Source: a virus
IMG/VR virus record: IMGVR_UViG_3300032229_000930
Coordinates: 1-52,372 of that record
Strand: one strand, 5' to 3'
DNA length: 52,372 nt
Shown: positions 1 through 6,764 of the stretch, piece after piece
Layout of the letters: each line of letters starts with the position of its first letter
Numbering within the stretch: the first letter of the stretch is position 1
Program-made: the position numbers and the translations under genes
Notes under the pieces: generated by a model
Database searches by the model: none
What the model saw: only the letters and a program-made list of their open reading frames with translations
Told to the model about the DNA's origin: nothing

Positions 1-23
1 CGGTTTATTGCACCGGTCTTGAA
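1..23 (+). repeat. Partial duplicate of tRNA-Ser (D-arm to anticodon loop)
   Basis: These 23 bases are identical to 196-218 inside the intact tRNA-Ser gene, and the match stops right after the anticodon triplet. The copy runs off the window edge on the left. From 24 to 180 I see no gene, only small GC-rich hairpins (for example ctgcc/ggcag and gcccc/gggg between about 47 and 80). It may be the remnant of a tandem tRNA-Ser or of an earlier recombination at this tRNA. Confidence 0.6.
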
Positions 24-180
24 CCCTGCGAATGGGATGAGCAGGTAAGACTGCCGAAGGCAGCCCCGTAAGGGGCGAGACGAGCGGGGGCGAGCGAGTC
101 CAAACCGGAGAGAGGTTTTCGGTGATATTCTTTGCCTCGCAATTCTGGCTGGTTCCGATTAAACAAGAACATAGCAGAAA

Positions 181-269
181 GGAGGGGTGGTAGAGCGGTT
201 TATTGCACCGGTCTTGAAAACCGGAGAGGTCACAAGCCTCCGTGGGTTCGAATCCCACCCCCTCCGCCA
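181..269 (+). tRNA. tRNA-Ser(UGA)
   Basis: An 89-nt gene folds as a class II tRNA. The acceptor stem pairs GGAGGGG (181-187) with CCCCTCC (259-265), followed by discriminator G and an encoded CCA (267-269). The anticodon stem CCGGT/ACCGG closes the loop CTTGAAA, giving anticodon TGA, which reads serine UCA codons. A long variable arm and the T-loop TTCGAAT flanked by GTGGG/CCCAC are visible. Its 3' end is the integration target of the genomic island, and the insertion restores the full tRNA 3' end. Confidence 0.97.
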
Positions 270-270
270 T
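249..270 (+). repeat. attL core of the genomic island (22-bp direct repeat)
   Basis: This 22-bp stretch, from the T-loop of tRNA-Ser through the encoded CCA plus one base, is repeated perfectly at 52171-52192. Identity stops on both sides (t versus c before it, a versus c after it). A direct repeat of a tRNA 3' end is the classical footprint of tyrosine-recombinase integration. Confidence 0.93.
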
Positions 271-282
271 ACCACTTCATCG

Positions 283-287
283 CCTGC
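283..287. repeat. Candidate 5-bp target-site duplication, left (cctgc)
   Basis: cctgc here is repeated at 36468-36472. Each copy is followed or preceded by exactly 14 bp and then the outermost transposase-site candidate. Mu-type transposition makes 5-bp duplications. The match is short, so chance is not excluded. Confidence 0.5.
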
Positions 288-388
288 TGAACCAGGACAG
301 GAGGTTTGGGAGAGGTGGAAACAGCCGGAAAGATCCGGAAGTACCCTGTTAGAAGGTGAATTTCCAGCCAGCGCCAAGGTTTGGGAGA
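288..388 (+). repeat. Prophage left end with two putative transposase-binding sites
   Basis: AGGTTTGGGAGA occurs at 302-313 and again at 377-388 in the same orientation. The same 12-mer recurs inverted at the other end of the phage. In Mu the L1 and L2 sites are well separated while R1 and R2 are about 22 bp apart; here the spacings are 75 bp and 21 bp, a close parallel. The sites are inferred to bind the transposase encoded at 6765-8660. Confidence 0.72.
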
Positions 389-754
389 ACTTGGATGGAA
401 CATGGCATTAAGACAAAGGTTCGCTACAAATTTCAGCGGCCTGCCTGACCACTGCAGCGCTGAAGCATCACGAGTGCAATGCCCTTGCAGGCCATCCATC
501 GCAGGGGTTAGAAAGCTCCCATGACTTCCCCCATGACTTCTTATTGCGAGCGGAGGCGCGGGAATGATGATCCCTGAGTTGGGAGAGCGCCCAGGAAGCC
601 GCAGGTCAATGGATCGGTGAGCAGCACCTAGGAAGAGATCTAGCAGGCAAGGTGATCGACCTGAGCGGAGTCCCACTCCCCCATGAGGGGCTATTCCGTA
701 AGATGGTCCTCAATGCCATTGAGAGGAAGCTACGTCGACGAGGTGCCAGGGATA
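389..754. other. Gap between phage left end and methylase gene
   Basis: No gene can be called with confidence. An open plus-strand frame of 68 codons (574-780) reads reasonably (it contains the segment 'GKVIDLSGVPLPHEGLF') but has no ATG near its beginning and overlaps the 3' end of the methylase gene. The long minus-strand frame over 230-676 is antisense to the tRNA and is rejected. Confidence 0.5.
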
Positions 755-1543
755 TCACCCTGCCGTCGGCGGAAGGATGATCAGTTCCTTATAGGTCTTT
801 CCATTCGTGTGGTTGATCCCCTTGGCCCGCTCCACGGATTTGATCTGGCAGTCTGAAAAGACCCTCCGGATCTCCGGGGCATCGTTCAAAGTGACGATCC
901 AGCGCCCCTTCAGGCGGTCGAGCCGCTCCCGGAACCTCTGAACGTCGGCCACCGTCCAGGCGGAATAGATCCCGGCGTCGCATCCCGTATAGGGAGGGTC
1001 ACAGAAGAAAAACGTCCCCTCCCGGTCATAGAGGTCGAGGCATCGCTGCCAGTCGAGATTCTCGACGGTGACGCGGTCCAGCCGGACATTGAGCTGTCGG
1101 ATTTGATCAAGTCTGGCGCTCCTGGAACCGGAGGCCGCACCGCCCGAGGAAGCTGATGTCCCAAAAGATCCCAGGGAAGCCCCCCGGAAGCAGTTCCGGT
1201 TCCGGAACCACCACCGGGCCGCCCGCTGGATGTCAGTGAGGCCAGGCTGCTGGATAAATTCAGAAAATTCCTGCCGTGAATTTAGCACGAACTCCAACTC
1301 TGTCAGCAGGGCATCCGTGTGAAAGCGAACGCAACGGTAGAAGGTCACCAGATCCCCGTTGAGATCATTGACGACCTCGATCGAGGAACGTGGCTTGGCG
1401 AGCAGGACGGCAAGGCCACCGGCAAAGGGCTCCACGTAGCAGGAATGCTTCGGGATCTTGGGGAGGATGTGCTGGAGGAGGCGGGATTTTCCTCCCGGCC
1501 AGGTGACGGCGGGCTTGCAGGCGGTGGGTGCTGTGGTGATCAT
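755..1543 (-). CDS. dam: DNA adenine methylase (Dam/D12 class)
   Basis: The product of about 262 residues transfers a methyl group from S-adenosylmethionine to adenine N6. Visible motifs are WPGGK near residues 15-19, the SAM-binding FAGG at about 40-43, and the catalytic DPPY at about 182-185, in the order and spacing of the Dam/D12 family. The start at 1543 is chosen because its ATG overlaps the TGA of the preceding small HTH gene (ATGA coupling); a frame opening at 1654 would run through that gene. It is the last gene of the leftward early operon. Inferred role: modification of phage DNA against restriction, possibly including the island's own enzymes. Confidence 0.9.
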   Translation of the reverse strand: MITTAPTACKPAVTWPGGKSRLLQHILPKIPKHSCYVEPFAGGLAVLLAKPRSSIEVVNDLNGDLVTFYRCVRFHTDALLTELEFVLNSRQEFSEFIQQPGLTDIQRAARWWFRNRNCFRGASLGSFGTSASSGGAASGSRSARLDQIRQLNVRLDRVTVENLDWQRCLDLYDREGTFFFCDPPYTGCDAGIYSAWTVADVQRFRERLDRLKGRWIVTLNDAPEIRRVFSDCQIKSVERAKGINHTNGKTYKELIILPPTAG

Positions 1544-1740
1544 GCCGCACACCCTACTCGGAAACCGTCGGATCGTTCCGCGAGAGCTTTCTGGAGCTTT
1601 TGGAGTGCCCTTTGTTCGATCCGGTGAATCGTGGACTTCGAACAGCCGCACCAAGCGGCGATTTCCGCGTGGGAAAGGGCGACACCGAGACGGGCTCGGC
1701 GGGAAAGAAGGGCTAGGCCGAGATCGATCCGGCGCTTCAG
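1540..1740 (-). CDS. Small sigma-region-4-like HTH protein with CTG start
   Basis: A 66-codon frame encodes a helix-turn-helix segment ('SHAEIAAWCGCSKSTIHRIE', residues about 23-42) preceded by arginine-rich helices, like sigma-70 region 4 or phage late regulators. No ATG, GTG or TTG lies at its beginning. The only candidate is a CTG at 1738-1740, which overlaps the TGA of the upstream gene as CTGA, a counterpart of the ATGA couplings used throughout this operon. The stop TGA overlaps the ATG of the methylase. Coding is supported by this tight packing and by the HTH. A late-gene activator like Mu Mor/C is possible but not shown. Confidence 0.6.
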   Translation of the reverse strand: MKRRIDLGLALLSRRARLGVALSHAEIAAWCGCSKSTIHRIEQRALQKLQKALAERSDGFRVGCAA

Positions 1741-1982
1741 GTCTGGGGGTTACTGCCTTCCCTAGCCTTATTTGATAAACGAAATACGAATCTGTTGTTC
1801 AAAAAATCATCGAAGAACAGAAGATCATTTTCCATGGCCCATTGAGCGAGTTGCTCAGATTTTGAAAGATGCGAGTAGCCAGCGATATAACACCCTTGCT
1901 GATCGTAAATATCTTTATCAACCATCAGGGGAATAGGGTGCAGCCTGGCAGTTTCTTTCTTGATGATATCTGTGAAGGACAT
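1737..1982 (-). CDS. Hypothetical early phage protein (81 aa)
   Basis: An ATG-started frame in the leftward early operon. The product is mixed, with acidic and aromatic residues near the C-terminus ('AMENDLLFFDDFLNNRFVF'), and has no membrane segment or motif I recognise. Its stop overlaps the CTG of the next gene. Base composition is more A+T-rich than the flanking phage genes, so it may be a recently acquired accessory gene. Confidence 0.55.
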   Translation of the reverse strand: MSFTDIIKKETARLHPIPLMVDKDIYDQQGCYIAGYSHLSKSEQLAQWAMENDLLFFDDFLNNRFVFRLSNKAREGSNPQT

Positions 1983-2002
1983 AGTTCAATGGAGGCGGTG
2001 CG

Positions 2003-2305
2003 TCAGATCTGTGGATTACCGCGCCACCCCGCTTTTTCTAAAAAATCCTTTGGAATTTGCAAATAAGTTAATGATCCCTTGTAAGCAGGGTATATGAGGG
2101 TGCTTAACGGGCCAACATACCGGAGCTCGACCACACCAGTTCGTTCGATGAGATCATCACTCTCGGTATTAAACCTTGCATTTACAAAAACAAATTCTCC
2201 ATCGAGCGATTTGCCTATTACATCTGTGAAGTTCGAGGGGTCGCACGGAACCGTTATCGGGTTGGGCATCGTTTTCCCACGGAAAGTGCATGTTTGAGGG
2301 ATCAT
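2003..2305 (-). CDS. Hypothetical early phage protein (up to 100 aa)
   Basis: Not recognised. The frame opens at 2305, but a second ATG at residue 13 (2269) is equally possible. The predicted protein is beta-rich ('DGEFVFVNARFNTES', 'VVELRYVGPLSTLIYP') and soluble. It lies between a winged-helix gene and another small unknown in the early operon, with moderate A+T content like its downstream neighbour. Early operons of Mu-like phages carry many such nonessential genes (known for the group); no function is proposed. Confidence 0.55.
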   Translation of the reverse strand: MIPQTCTFRGKTMPNPITVPCDPSNFTDVIGKSLDGEFVFVNARFNTESDDLIERTGVVELRYVGPLSTLIYPAYKGSLTYLQIPKDFLEKAGWRGNPQI

Positions 2306-2314
2306 GATTAAAAC

Positions 2315-2674
2315 TTATACCGCGAAGAGCAGCGCCTGACCACCGTGAACCTCGCGGAGGTCGGGGCGTTTTCCGGTCAGGCAGTTGTGGCGTGAGAGAC
2401 GCCAGTGGCGGACTTTCTTGAGCTCGGCGATTCCATGCTGGCGGAGCCGGTTTTCGATCTTTTTCCAGTCGGATTCGGGAAGGTGCCGGTGATGGATGAA
2501 GCCATGGGCTCCCTCCGAGGTGGATGAGACGGCGAAGTCGTCCAGGAGACCAGCCTTGCCCTCCTTGGCGCGGAGCTCGCGGTCAGAAAGATCGAAGCGC
2601 TCGCAGATTTCCTTGGTGGAAACAAAACCCCCGCGCTCCAGCAGGAAGAGTTCGATGCGGAGCGCGAGATCCAT
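2315..2674 (-). CDS. Winged-helix-like early protein
   Basis: A 119-residue protein whose N-terminal 45 residues look like a winged helix: 'LALRIELFLLERGGFVSTKE' is followed by 'ICERFDLSDRELR', a typical recognition-helix pattern. The C-terminal half is basic, with several histidines ('GFIHHRHLPESDWKKIENRL'). It starts 3 bp after the stop of the GemA-like gene, so it is translated from the same early mRNA. A DNA-binding or regulatory role is inferred from the fold only. Confidence 0.6.
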   Translation of the reverse strand: MDLALRIELFLLERGGFVSTKEICERFDLSDRELRAKEGKAGLLDDFAVSSTSEGAHGFIHHRHLPESDWKKIENRLRQHGIAELKKVRHWRLSRHNCLTGKRPDLREVHGGQALLFAV

Positions 2675-2676
2675 GA

Positions 2677-3153
2677 TCAGAAGGGGCAGTCAGCCCGCTC
2701 CGGTTTGAAATCCGGCTTGGTGAACTTCGCCGCCATGCCTGGGATGAAATCCACGTCCGTCGGATTGTGGGCGTAGGCGCGGTTGTGGACCGTATTGCGG
2801 AACTTCTCCAGGTCATCAAGCGAGAGATCCTGCCAGCAGCCCAGCCCGTAAAGATCGCGGGAGAGCTGTTCGAGATACTGCTCGGTGAAGCCAGCGTCGG
2901 AGGCATCCTTGCGGACCCTCCAGACCATCTTCTCACGCTCCGGATCGCGGAATTTCTTCTCGCCGGTGATCGAGTCACAGAACTTCAGATAGCGGTCGAG
3001 ATCCTTGTTGCCGAACTCCTTCATGCTGGCGGGGCATCCGGCCTCCTTGTGGAGGGCATATCGGCGGGCGGAGTCGGAATTCTTCCAGCCCATGAATTCA
3101 CAGACCTTCGCCCATTGCCGCCAGTAGAGAGTGGTCTGTTTGGAAGAGAGCAT
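2677..3153 (-). CDS. GemA/Mu gp16-like regulator
   Basis: 158 residues from the ATG at 3153; the frame is open far upstream, but that part is antisense-like and overlaps other genes. The helical layout recalls GemA: an N-terminal helix ('LYWRQWAKVCEFMGWK'), then 'FGNKDLDRYLKFCDSI' resembling the GemA 'L...EL..V' segment, then a WRVRK helix and a C-terminal 'LDDLEKFRNTVHNRA'. GemA of Mu modulates host gene expression and DNA topology. Its place after Gam in the early operon fits Mu. Similarity is by pattern only, so the assignment is moderate. Confidence 0.5.
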   Translation of the reverse strand: MLSSKQTTLYWRQWAKVCEFMGWKNSDSARRYALHKEAGCPASMKEFGNKDLDRYLKFCDSITGEKKFRDPEREKMVWRVRKDASDAGFTEQYLEQLSRDLYGLGCWQDLSLDDLEKFRNTVHNRAYAHNPTDVDFIPGMAAKFTKPDFKPERADCPF

Positions 3154-3158
3154 GGGGA

Positions 3159-3380
3159 TTAAAAAGCGGATGAAATGAACCGCTTTCCGCGCATCATTTT
3201 CTTGAGCTTGGCGACGAGCGAGCGGTCGACATTGGCGAGAGACTGGTGGTAGGAAAGCTTCTCCTTGGCAGCATCGAATCGCTCGGGAGTCATCCAGGCT
3301 TCGCGTCCCTTGCAGTAGCCCCAGAAGCGCATACTCAGATCGGCTTTCCACTCCCCACGTGTCAGTCGTCGCTCGCTCAT
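3159..3380 (-). CDS. Hypothetical small basic early protein (73 aa)
   Basis: Unrecognised. A basic protein with 'MSERRLTRGEWKADLSMRFW' at the start and 'SLVAKLKKMMRGKRF' near the end, without cysteine motifs or membrane segments. Its ATG (3378-3380) abuts the TGA of the upstream gene (3381-3383), and its stop is 5 bp before the GemA-like start, so it is embedded in the early operon. Nucleic-acid binding is possible given the charge, but unproven. Confidence 0.6.
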   Translation of the reverse strand: MSERRLTRGEWKADLSMRFWGYCKGREAWMTPERFDAAKEKLSYHQSLANVDRSLVAKLKKMMRGKRFISSAF

Positions 3381-3821
3381 TCAGTTGCCTCCCTGCAGAT
3401 TCCGCCGGAGCTCGGCCATCCCTGCCTCGAACTCCTCTGGGGACACGGAGGGCTCCTCGGGGACAGCAGGGGATGGCGCGGTGATGGTGGCACGGCGTTC
3501 CTTGAGGCGGCGTTCCCGGCGCTTGGAGCGGAAGATCAGGACCATGTCGCGGAAGGTCTCCGGATTGCGCAGGATCGTCGAGGGACGGAGAGCCCATCCG
3601 GCCTTTCCATCGTTCTTCTCGCGGCGCATCTCCCGGACTGCCCCCTCGATGTCGATCGAGGAGAGAGGGCCGCTCTCATCACCAGAGAGGGGCTCCATCT
3701 CCTGCAGGAAATCCCACCATGCCCGCTCATCCCCCATGGATGGTCGGAGTGCAGGAAGGCCGCAGGCCGTGTGCAGCGTATGGTGAAACTCGGCAACGAG
3801 CTCGCGAGTGATGGGATTCAT
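3381..3821 (-). CDS. Hypothetical early phage protein (146 aa)
   Basis: The ATG at 3821 is chosen because it overlaps the TGA of the upstream 57-codon gene. The protein has an acidic middle ('MEPLSGDESGPLSSIDIEG'), then a basic stretch ('LIFRSKRRERRLKERRA'), a proline/serine linker and a helical tail. The combination of an acidic part and an RRERR cluster suggests a nucleic-acid or partner-binding protein, but I do not recognise the family. Confidence 0.6.
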   Translation of the reverse strand: MNPITRELVAEFHHTLHTACGLPALRPSMGDERAWWDFLQEMEPLSGDESGPLSSIDIEGAVREMRREKNDGKAGWALRPSTILRNPETFRDMVLIFRSKRRERRLKERRATITAPSPAVPEEPSVSPEEFEAGMAELRRNLQGGN

Positions 3822-3991
3822 TTGCAGAAGGGAACAAGGATCACGGAGAAGGTGGTCTTGGGGAGCGATCCCTTGAGCAGGTCGGCCTCCATGCGCGCCC
3901 TGATCAGGTCGCTGAAGACCATGATCGGAGTCGTCCGGATCCCGAAGAAGTGACGCTTGTGCTGGAGCAGAACGTAGGAGGATCTCTTCAT
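3818..3991 (-). CDS. Small early protein (57 aa)
   Basis: A short gene from ATG 3991 to TGA 3818, coupled by ATGA overlaps on both sides: its start overlaps the stop of the small membrane protein gene and its stop overlaps the next ATG. The product begins 'MKRSSYVLLQHKRHFFGIRT' and is hydrophobic-basic with a single cysteine near the end. Evidence is the perfect coupling and open frame; function unknown. Confidence 0.6.
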   Translation of the reverse strand: MKRSSYVLLQHKRHFFGIRTTPIMVFSDLIRARMEADLLKGSLPKTTFSVILVPFCK

Positions 3992-4191
3992 GGTTTGGTG
4001 ATGACGCTGGCGAGAGCGAAGAAAGCCGCTCCGCCAATGATTGATAAAAACCCGACGGGAGCCTCATGGATGGCAATCCCCACAAGACCCATCACCATCA
4101 GCGCGAAGCCAAAGGAGGCTACGATGCCTGCCACAAGGCCGGTGAGCACTGCATTGGAGCGGCGCAGCTGGAGTGATTCCTCGGGGCTCAT
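3988..4191 (-). CDS. Small two-helix membrane protein (67 aa)
   Basis: The start at 4191 overlaps the upstream stop (ATGA). After a polar N-terminus ('MSPEESLQLRRSNAV'), two hydrophobic helices follow, 'LTGLVAGIVASFGFALMVMG' and 'GFLSIIGGAAFFALASVIT', separated by a short loop. It forms a pair with the neighbouring membrane gene at 4188-4394. Small membrane pairs in early operons may act in superinfection exclusion, but nothing in the sequence proves this. Confidence 0.65.
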   Translation of the reverse strand: MSPEESLQLRRSNAVLTGLVAGIVASFGFALMVMGLVGIAIHEAPVGFLSIIGGAAFFALASVITKP

Positions 4192-4394
4192 CGGAAGCAC
4201 CTCCCGATTGCGACACCTGTCATCACGAGGACCGGGATCCACCAGCAGAAGGAAAGCAGGAAAAGGGGTAAATTCCCCATGTCCCACCAGTTGCTTGTGC
4301 TTGGGCCAGCCTTTTTTGCCGTCCTGAACCATCCGATGAGGCAGACGACAAAGACGAGGGCGAACAGAATCGGAAACGTGATGGTGATGCTCAT
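4188..4394 (-). CDS. Small two-helix membrane protein (68 aa)
   Basis: A membrane protein with helices 'ITFPILFALVFVVCLIGWF' and 'LPLFLLSFCWWIPVLVMTG' around a basic, tryptophan-containing loop. The start overlaps the Gam stop and its own stop overlaps the next ATG, so Gam and the two membrane proteins are translationally coupled. Function unknown. Confidence 0.65.
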   Translation of the reverse strand: MSITITFPILFALVFVVCLIGWFRTAKKAGPSTSNWWDMGNLPLFLLSFCWWIPVLVMTGVAIGRCFR

Positions 4395-4966
4395 TTGCCC
4401 TCCTTTCCGACCTGAGCCGTGGTAACTTGCTTACCCTCTGTATCGCTGATGAAGGGATCGACGAAGAAGGTCTCCTCCTGGTCGACACGGACACCGATCT
4501 CGCGCAGCTCGGAGCTGGAGATGTTCTTCGAGGTGAAGGCCGAGATGAGTCCTTCCTTGTCGACCTCCTCCTTGACGCGGGTGAAGGCAGCACCCCACTT
4601 CACAGAGCTGAGCATGTGCAGCACGCGTGCGAAGGTGAATCCCGAGAGCGTCTTGAGCTTCGGCATGCCGGTGCGGAATCCAATGACCCCCTGGGAGAAC
4701 TCGATGGACTTCTTCTTGCCGAACTCCTCGGGATTAGCGAGCGCCCAGTCGCGGACCTGCTCGGTGAGCGAATCGATCCTGCCTGAGAGATTGCCGAGGG
4801 TCGCCTCGTAGCGGGAGCGCACTCCGGCGATCTCGGTATCAAGGTCAGCGGTGAGGCTATTATGCTTGATCGTCAGATCCGTGATCTGGCTGACGATGGT
4901 CTCGGCCTGATCTCGGGAGATGGCGGCAGGGAGAGCGGTGGTTTTGATGCGGGTTTTCTTACTCAT
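4391..4966 (-). CDS. gam: Mu Gam-like host-nuclease inhibitor
   Basis: Gam binds double-stranded DNA ends and protects them from exonucleases such as RecBCD; bacterial and phage Gam are related to eukaryotic Ku. The 191-residue product shows the family layout: an N-terminal coiled-coil-forming helix (about residues 20-75, 'LTEQVRDWALANPEEFGKKK'), then the beta-rich 'SIEFSQGVIGFRTGMPKLK' segment characteristic of Gam, then a helical C-terminal part. Length is near that of Mu Gam (about 174). It lies downstream of the transposition genes as in Mu. Confidence 0.9.
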   Translation of the reverse strand: MSKKTRIKTTALPAAISRDQAETIVSQITDLTIKHNSLTADLDTEIAGVRSRYEATLGNLSGRIDSLTEQVRDWALANPEEFGKKKSIEFSQGVIGFRTGMPKLKTLSGFTFARVLHMLSSVKWGAAFTRVKEEVDKEGLISAFTSKNISSSELREIGVRVDQEETFFVDPFISDTEGKQVTTAQVGKEGK

Positions 4967-4975
4967 GGGATGGGT

Positions 4976-5173
4976 TCAGTGGGATTGGGTGTTGTTTTTG
5001 GGAGTTGAGAGGAGCGTTGTCAGACCGGAGGCCTTGAGAGCATTCTCGGCATTCATGGCCTCGTTACGGCAGAGGTAGCAGATGGTTCCGAGCGCTGGAT
5101 CGTGAAGGTCAGTATCGGTTGGATCTTCGCAGATGCAGCAGAGGGGCTGCTCCTTGTTCATCACTTCAGTCAT
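4976..5173 (-). CDS. Small zinc-ribbon protein (65 aa)
   Basis: Two cysteine pairs, 'CCICEDPTDTD' and 'ICYLCRNEA', about 18 residues apart form a probable four-cysteine zinc site. The remainder is short and helical. The start ATG lies inside the end of the preceding CxxCxG gene (8-bp overlap). Such mini zinc fingers are common in phage early regions and bind DNA or proteins; the target is unknown. Confidence 0.65.
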   Translation of the reverse strand: MTEVMNKEQPLCCICEDPTDTDLHDPALGTICYLCRNEAMNAENALKASGLTTLLSTPKNNTQSH

Positions 5174-5324
5174 GGGGTTCGGTGGCTGGCTTGAGGATTG
5201 GAAGCTCTTTGCCGCTCCCCTTGCAGTCCTGACACTTCATGCCTCGGGCAGTTCCATTCCGCTCCATCCAGGTATGGATGCCCTTGCCCTCGCAGGAAGT
5301 GCAGGCCTTAGGTTCCTTGCTCAT
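5166..5324 (-). CDS. DnaJ-type CxxCxGxG mini zinc finger (52 aa)
   Basis: From ATG 5324 the product contains 'CTSCEGKGIHTW' and 'CQDCKGSGKELP', the two half-sites of a DnaJ-type zinc finger, with nothing else of size. The start overlaps the upstream stop by ATGA. Together with the next gene it forms a pair of tiny zinc proteins, possibly adaptor-like. Function is inferred only from the motif. Confidence 0.65.
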   Translation of the reverse strand: MSKEPKACTSCEGKGIHTWMERNGTARGMKCQDCKGSGKELPILKPATEPHD

Positions 5325-5539
5325 GCGGCCTCCTTGACGGGCTCGGTCCATGTGGCGACCCACGGTCCTGCGCCGATGCGCTCGACCTTCAGATCGCGTG
5401 GCGTGTAGCCGTAGATCTTTTTAATCAGGCGTTCTGCGGCGAAGTGGTGGGAGTTTGTGGATGTTGCCTTGTATCCTCCTGCACGGGCCGTGTAGGTGCT
5501 CATGCCCTCGCTGAAGGTGATCGTGAGTGATTCTTTCAT
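5321..5539 (-). CDS. Hypothetical small early protein (72 aa)
   Basis: The start at 5539 lies 4 bp after the MuB-like stop; the longer frame extending into MuB is rejected. The product is a small alpha/beta protein ('LTITFSEGMSTYTARAGGYK', 'HHFAAERLIKKIYGY') with a hydrophobic C-terminal strand. It has no motif I can name. It is coupled to the CxxCxG gene by an ATGA overlap. Confidence 0.65.
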   Translation of the reverse strand: MKESLTITFSEGMSTYTARAGGYKATSTNSHHFAAERLIKKIYGYTPRDLKVERIGAGPWVATWTEPVKEAA

Positions 5540-5543
5540 CGCC

Positions 5544-6734
5544 TTACTCCCAGGAGGCCTCCGGTTGGGCGTTCGACTTGATGAGGAGGTCGGCGGCGAC
5601 GAAGTGTTCCCAGCGGATATCCTCCTCACGCTTGTCGGCGAGCTTGTGGGCGTAGCGGATGCGCTCGGTGATGGCTAGGAGCCCATCCACTTTCGCCAGC
5701 TGCTTGAGCAGATCGTAGGGCTTCTCCGTGAATCCCTGGACGACCACCTCGGCCTTCTTGGCAGGGAAGTCGAGGCCGTTGCGGTGGAGGATCTTTTCCA
5801 GATCTCCCTTGGTCGGCATGGAGGGGAGGATGAGCTTGTGGACTCCCCGCCGCACCAGCTGCTCCATCTCGGTGTGCTGGCCTCCCTTGATCTTCTCCAT
5901 CAGGAGTTGGGTACCACAGAGGGCGATGCCAGCGCCGGTCTCGTCATGGATCTCGCGGATGACTTCGAGGCAGGCAAAGAAGCTCCCGATCCTGTAGGTG
6001 TACATGAGCAGGTGCAGCTCGTCGAAGATGAGCAGCATCTCGGGGGAGATCGCGCGCTTGATATAGTCGATCAGCTGGGCCGTGTTCCCCTTGTCGGAGA
6101 CGCCGACCTGTGAGGCGATCCTCTTCACCATGCCACCGAGACCGCTGGCAGCCTTCATGCGGATGTAGGGAGTGCCGCCGTGGTTATTGTGGACCGCGTA
6201 GTTCTCAAGCGCCCAGGTCTTCCCGATGTGGGATGGGCCGATGATGTAGGAGACCGTTTTTGACTCGCGTGCGAGATCGAGGACCGTCCAGATCCTCTGC
6301 GCCGTGGGAGTGAGGACGAATTCCTCCCGTCCCTGGAAGCGCTTCTTCTGGCGTGCGAGGAACTCGCGCGCTGCCTTGGCCATTTTCTCGGGGACATCGA
6401 GGCGCTTCCCGTCCGGGCCGGTATACTTTCCCTGATAGATACGGGAGACCGTTGTCTTGTCATAGCCAACGGCGGCGGCGAACTCTGGAAGCGTCACCGG
6501 ATGACGCGGATCGATCGACCAGAGGAATGAGTCGATGAGCAGCTTCTTCCGATCCACCGAGCAGTGATGCATGTTCGTGCGCACGTCATGGAGCGAGAAG
6601 TTCCAGGAGGCGCGGACATTGTTGCCGGTATTGGGGGCTATCTGCTGCTCGGAGGGGATAATCTCTCCTCCTGAGCTTGCAGGGTTGTCTTCCAAGTTTT
6701 CTTTGTGGGTTTCTTGTGTGTCGGTTTTGCTCAT
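5544..6734 (-). CDS. MuB-like AAA+ transposition target ATPase
   Basis: MuB binds target DNA in an ATP-dependent way and activates and directs the MuA transposase. The 396-residue product has an N-terminal HTH region (about 80-105, 'LPEFAAAVGYDKTTVSRIYQ'), Walker A GPSHIGKT (166-173), Walker B LLIFDE (234-239), a sensor segment 'ALCGTQLLM' and a C-terminal lid. This order matches MuB and related AAA_22 ATPases. It follows the transposase gene directly, separated by 30 bp holding an A/C-rich leader without a Shine-Dalgarno sequence. Confidence 0.92.
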   Translation of the reverse strand: MSKTDTQETHKENLEDNPASSGGEIIPSEQQIAPNTGNNVRASWNFSLHDVRTNMHHCSVDRKKLLIDSFLWSIDPRHPVTLPEFAAAVGYDKTTVSRIYQGKYTGPDGKRLDVPEKMAKAAREFLARQKKRFQGREEFVLTPTAQRIWTVLDLARESKTVSYIIGPSHIGKTWALENYAVHNNHGGTPYIRMKAASGLGGMVKRIASQVGVSDKGNTAQLIDYIKRAISPEMLLIFDELHLLMYTYRIGSFFACLEVIREIHDETGAGIALCGTQLLMEKIKGGQHTEMEQLVRRGVHKLILPSMPTKGDLEKILHRNGLDFPAKKAEVVVQGFTEKPYDLLKQLAKVDGLLAITERIRYAHKLADKREEDIRWEHFVAADLLIKSNAQPEASWE

Positions 6735-6764
6735 GCGTTCGGGGTGTTTGCTTGGGTTTGGGTG
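6735..6764 (-). promoter_or_regulatory. A/C-rich translation leader without Shine-Dalgarno
   Basis: Immediately upstream of the MuB-like ATG (minus strand) stands AACACCCCGAACGC, preceded by further CCCAAACC-type sequence. The same 14-mer precedes the ATG at 9840 (9841-9854), and a near copy precedes the ATG at 9720. A similar CCAAACCCAAACACCC stretch precedes the capsid ATG at 19098. No purine-rich ribosome site is present. Confidence 0.55.

Noticed and set aside
1-112. Group I intron in a tRNA-Ser copy at the window edge
   Set aside because: The gap of about 78 nt is far too short for a group I intron, and the sequence after the second match does not continue as a tRNA.
230-676. Minus-strand frame of 148 codons across the tRNA
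   Set aside because: It is antisense to tRNA-Ser (ends in the familiar 'GGGGIRTHGGL' artefact of tRNA antisense translation) and has no domain.
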